From positions 1 to 6,063 of the forward strand of contig JACQEE010000241.1 of the NCBI GenBank assembly GCA_016200725.1: a stretch of 6,063 nucleotides of DNA. The letters run 5' to 3'. Origin of the DNA: Chloroflexota bacterium. Its GTDB lineage: Bacteria > Chloroflexota > Dehalococcoidia > SHYB01. Shown in pieces: positions 5,199 through 6,063 of this stretch. Position 1 is the stretch's first letter, and every line of letters starts with the position of its first letter. The notes beneath the pieces were generated by a model. That model saw only the letters and a program-made list of their open reading frames with translations, did not search any database and had not been told where the DNA came from. The position numbers and the translations under genes were made by a program.

Positions 5199-6061
5199 GC
5201 ATGGTCTCGCTGCAAAGTCGCCGCCGCATCGAGACACCGTCTCCACCTCCGCGACCACCATCGGCGCTGCGCCTGCGCGTCTACTCGGGCTTCGTCGGGG
5301 TTCCGCTTGTCCTTGGAGCCATCTACCTCGGCGTCCCCACCACGGCGGCGCTGGTCTCGCTGGCCTCGGTCATTGCCATGTTTGAGTTTCACCGCATGAC
5401 GATTCGCGCAGGGACGACGCCGATCTTCTTCCTGGGTGTGACGGGGGTGGTCCTGTTCATCGTGGCGCGTGTCGTGGAGTTCAACTTTCTGAACATGCTG
5501 ATCACCGGCACAGTCCTCGCGCCGCTCTACATTTTGTTGCTGACGCCGCCGCGCGAACGATTTCTCGCTGACTGGGCGTGGACGCTCGCCGGCGTCTTCT
5601 TCATCGGCTGGACGATGAGCCACGCGGTGCTCATCCGCCGGCTGCCGGATGGCCGCGACTGGCTTTTCACTGGCGTGATCTTGGTGTTCGCCATCGATTC
5701 GGGCGCCTACATCATTGGCCACCTGATTGGCACGCATCGCATGGCGCCGAACATCAGCCCAGGCAAGACGTGGGAGGGGGCCGCGGCCGGCGTTGTCTTT
5801 GGCATCGTCGCCTCCGTGAGCGCCTGTGCCGCCTACGGCCTGCCGATTTCGTCAGGCCAGGCGGCGCTGCTCGGTTTCCTGATCTCTGTGATTTCACAGA
5901 TGGGCGGTCTGGCCAACTCGATGCTGAAGCGAACGGCAGGGGTGAAGGACAGCGGCGGGCTCATCCCAGGCCATGGGGGGCTTCTGGACAGACTCGACAG
6001 CCTGATTCCCTCAGTTGTGGTGCTATACTATTTTTTGACAGAAGGAATCGGTGTGAAATGA
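5195..6061 (+). CDS. cdsA: Phosphatidate cytidylyltransferase (CDP-diacylglycerol synthase)
   Basis: A 288-residue integral membrane protein that condenses CTP with phosphatidic acid to give CDP-diacylglycerol, the branch point for bacterial phospholipids. After a Pro/Arg-rich N-terminus (1-28) I count about eight or nine hydrophobic segments. Conserved parts: DSGAYIIGHLIG, then NISPGKTWEGAAAG, and the full C-terminal CdsA signature from Ser242 to Asp268 (S-x-L-K-R...K-D-S-G...P-G-H-G-G-L-L-D-R-L-D). The usual GDLxES before KR reads GGLANS (237-242), so the conserved Asp and Glu are Gly238 and Asn241. The metal-binding Asp at the DRLD end (Asp265) is kept. The ATG at 5195 overlaps the uppS stop; ATG at 5201 is an alternative. 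The Shine-Dalgarno is weak (G-run at 5189-5193). The family call is firm; full activity is less certain because of the lost acidic residues. Confidence 0.93.
   Translation: MSMVSLQSRRRIETPSPPPRPPSALRLRVYSGFVGVPLVLGAIYLGVPTTAALVSLASVIAMFEFHRMTIRAGTTPIFFLGVTGVVLFIVARVVEFNFLNMLITGTVLAPLYILLLTPPRERFLADWAWTLAGVFFIGWTMSHAVLIRRLPDGRDWLFTGVILVFAIDSGAYIIGHLIGTHRMAPNISPGKTWEGAAAGVVFGIVASVSACAAYGLPISSGQAALLGFLISVISQMGGLANSMLKRTAGVKDSGGLIPGHGGLLDRLDSLIPSVVVLYYFLTEGIGVK
6021..6029 (+). promoter_or_regulatory. Possible extended -10 promoter inside the cdsA 3' end
   Basis: TGC precedes TATACT (6024-6029), a TGn extended -10 with 5 of 6 matches to TATAAT. It lies about 29 nt before the next start codon at 6058. 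No good -35 is seen (CTGATT at 6002-6007 with 16-nt spacing at best), and the sequence encodes conserved membrane residues of CdsA, so it may be chance. Confidence 0.25.
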
Positions 6062-6063
6062 AG
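6058..6063 (+). CDS. Start of the next gene in the cluster (only Met-Lys visible)
   Basis: ATG at 6058 overlaps the cdsA stop as ATGA and continues AAG before the window ends. The same overlap style joins pyrH-frr and uppS-cdsA, and GAAGGAA (6041-6047) provides a Shine-Dalgarno about 10 nt upstream. In this gene order the next gene is commonly dxr (DXP reductoisomerase) or rseP, but nothing in two codons identifies it. Confidence 0.5.

Overview
This window is a chromosomal stretch from a GC-rich bacterium. It looks most like Chloroflexota, possibly a Dehalococcoidia-type lineage. That guess rests on a short single-core EF-Ts (173 aa), the general look of the translation proteins, and a lipoprotein tail of a kind I associate with that phylum. 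It is an inference from recognition, not from a database search. I see no tRNA, rRNA, CRISPR array, insertion sequence or phage gene.

Layout. On the left, a divergent pair flanks a 142-nt intergenic region. The N-terminal part of an acetyl-CoA hydrolase/CoA-transferase family protein runs leftward off the edge (1-409, minus); it is missed by closed-ORF calling because it has no stop inside the window. The other member is a small secreted lipoprotein of unknown function (552-1026, plus), whose conserved C-terminus is thrown out of frame by one extra C in a C6 run. A convergent tag gene (3-methyladenine DNA glycosylase I, 1076-1654, minus) follows. From 1787 to the right edge runs the widely conserved cluster rpsB-tsf-pyrH-frr-uppS-cdsA, all plus strand. 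The start codon of a further gene (often dxr in this order) overlaps the cdsA stop at 6058.

How the genes work together. rpsB (ribosomal protein S2), tsf (EF-Ts) and frr (ribosome recycling factor) serve translation. pyrH makes UDP from UMP. uppS makes the undecaprenyl carrier lipid for the cell wall, and cdsA makes CDP-diacylglycerol for phospholipids. The last four genes are packed with ATGA or GTGA overlaps, which suggests translational coupling. A good promoter and a hairpin followed by T6 sit in front of rpsB. The tsf-pyrH spacer is unusually structured.

Main points worth a second look: (1) frr is broken by an internal loss of about 103 nt (about 34 codons plus a frameshift), although frr is normally essential; (2) the lipoprotein has a one-base frameshift in a homopolymer; (3) CdsA keeps its full C-terminal signature but lacks the acidic residues of the preceding GDLxES motif, one of which is a metal ligand in characterised CdsA; (4) the tsf-pyrH spacer holds two mutually exclusive hairpins plus one that abuts the pyrH ribosome binding site; (5) a perfect 8-bp hairpin at the frr-uppS junction encloses the frr stop and the uppS GTG start. 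I found no new defence or mobile system here.
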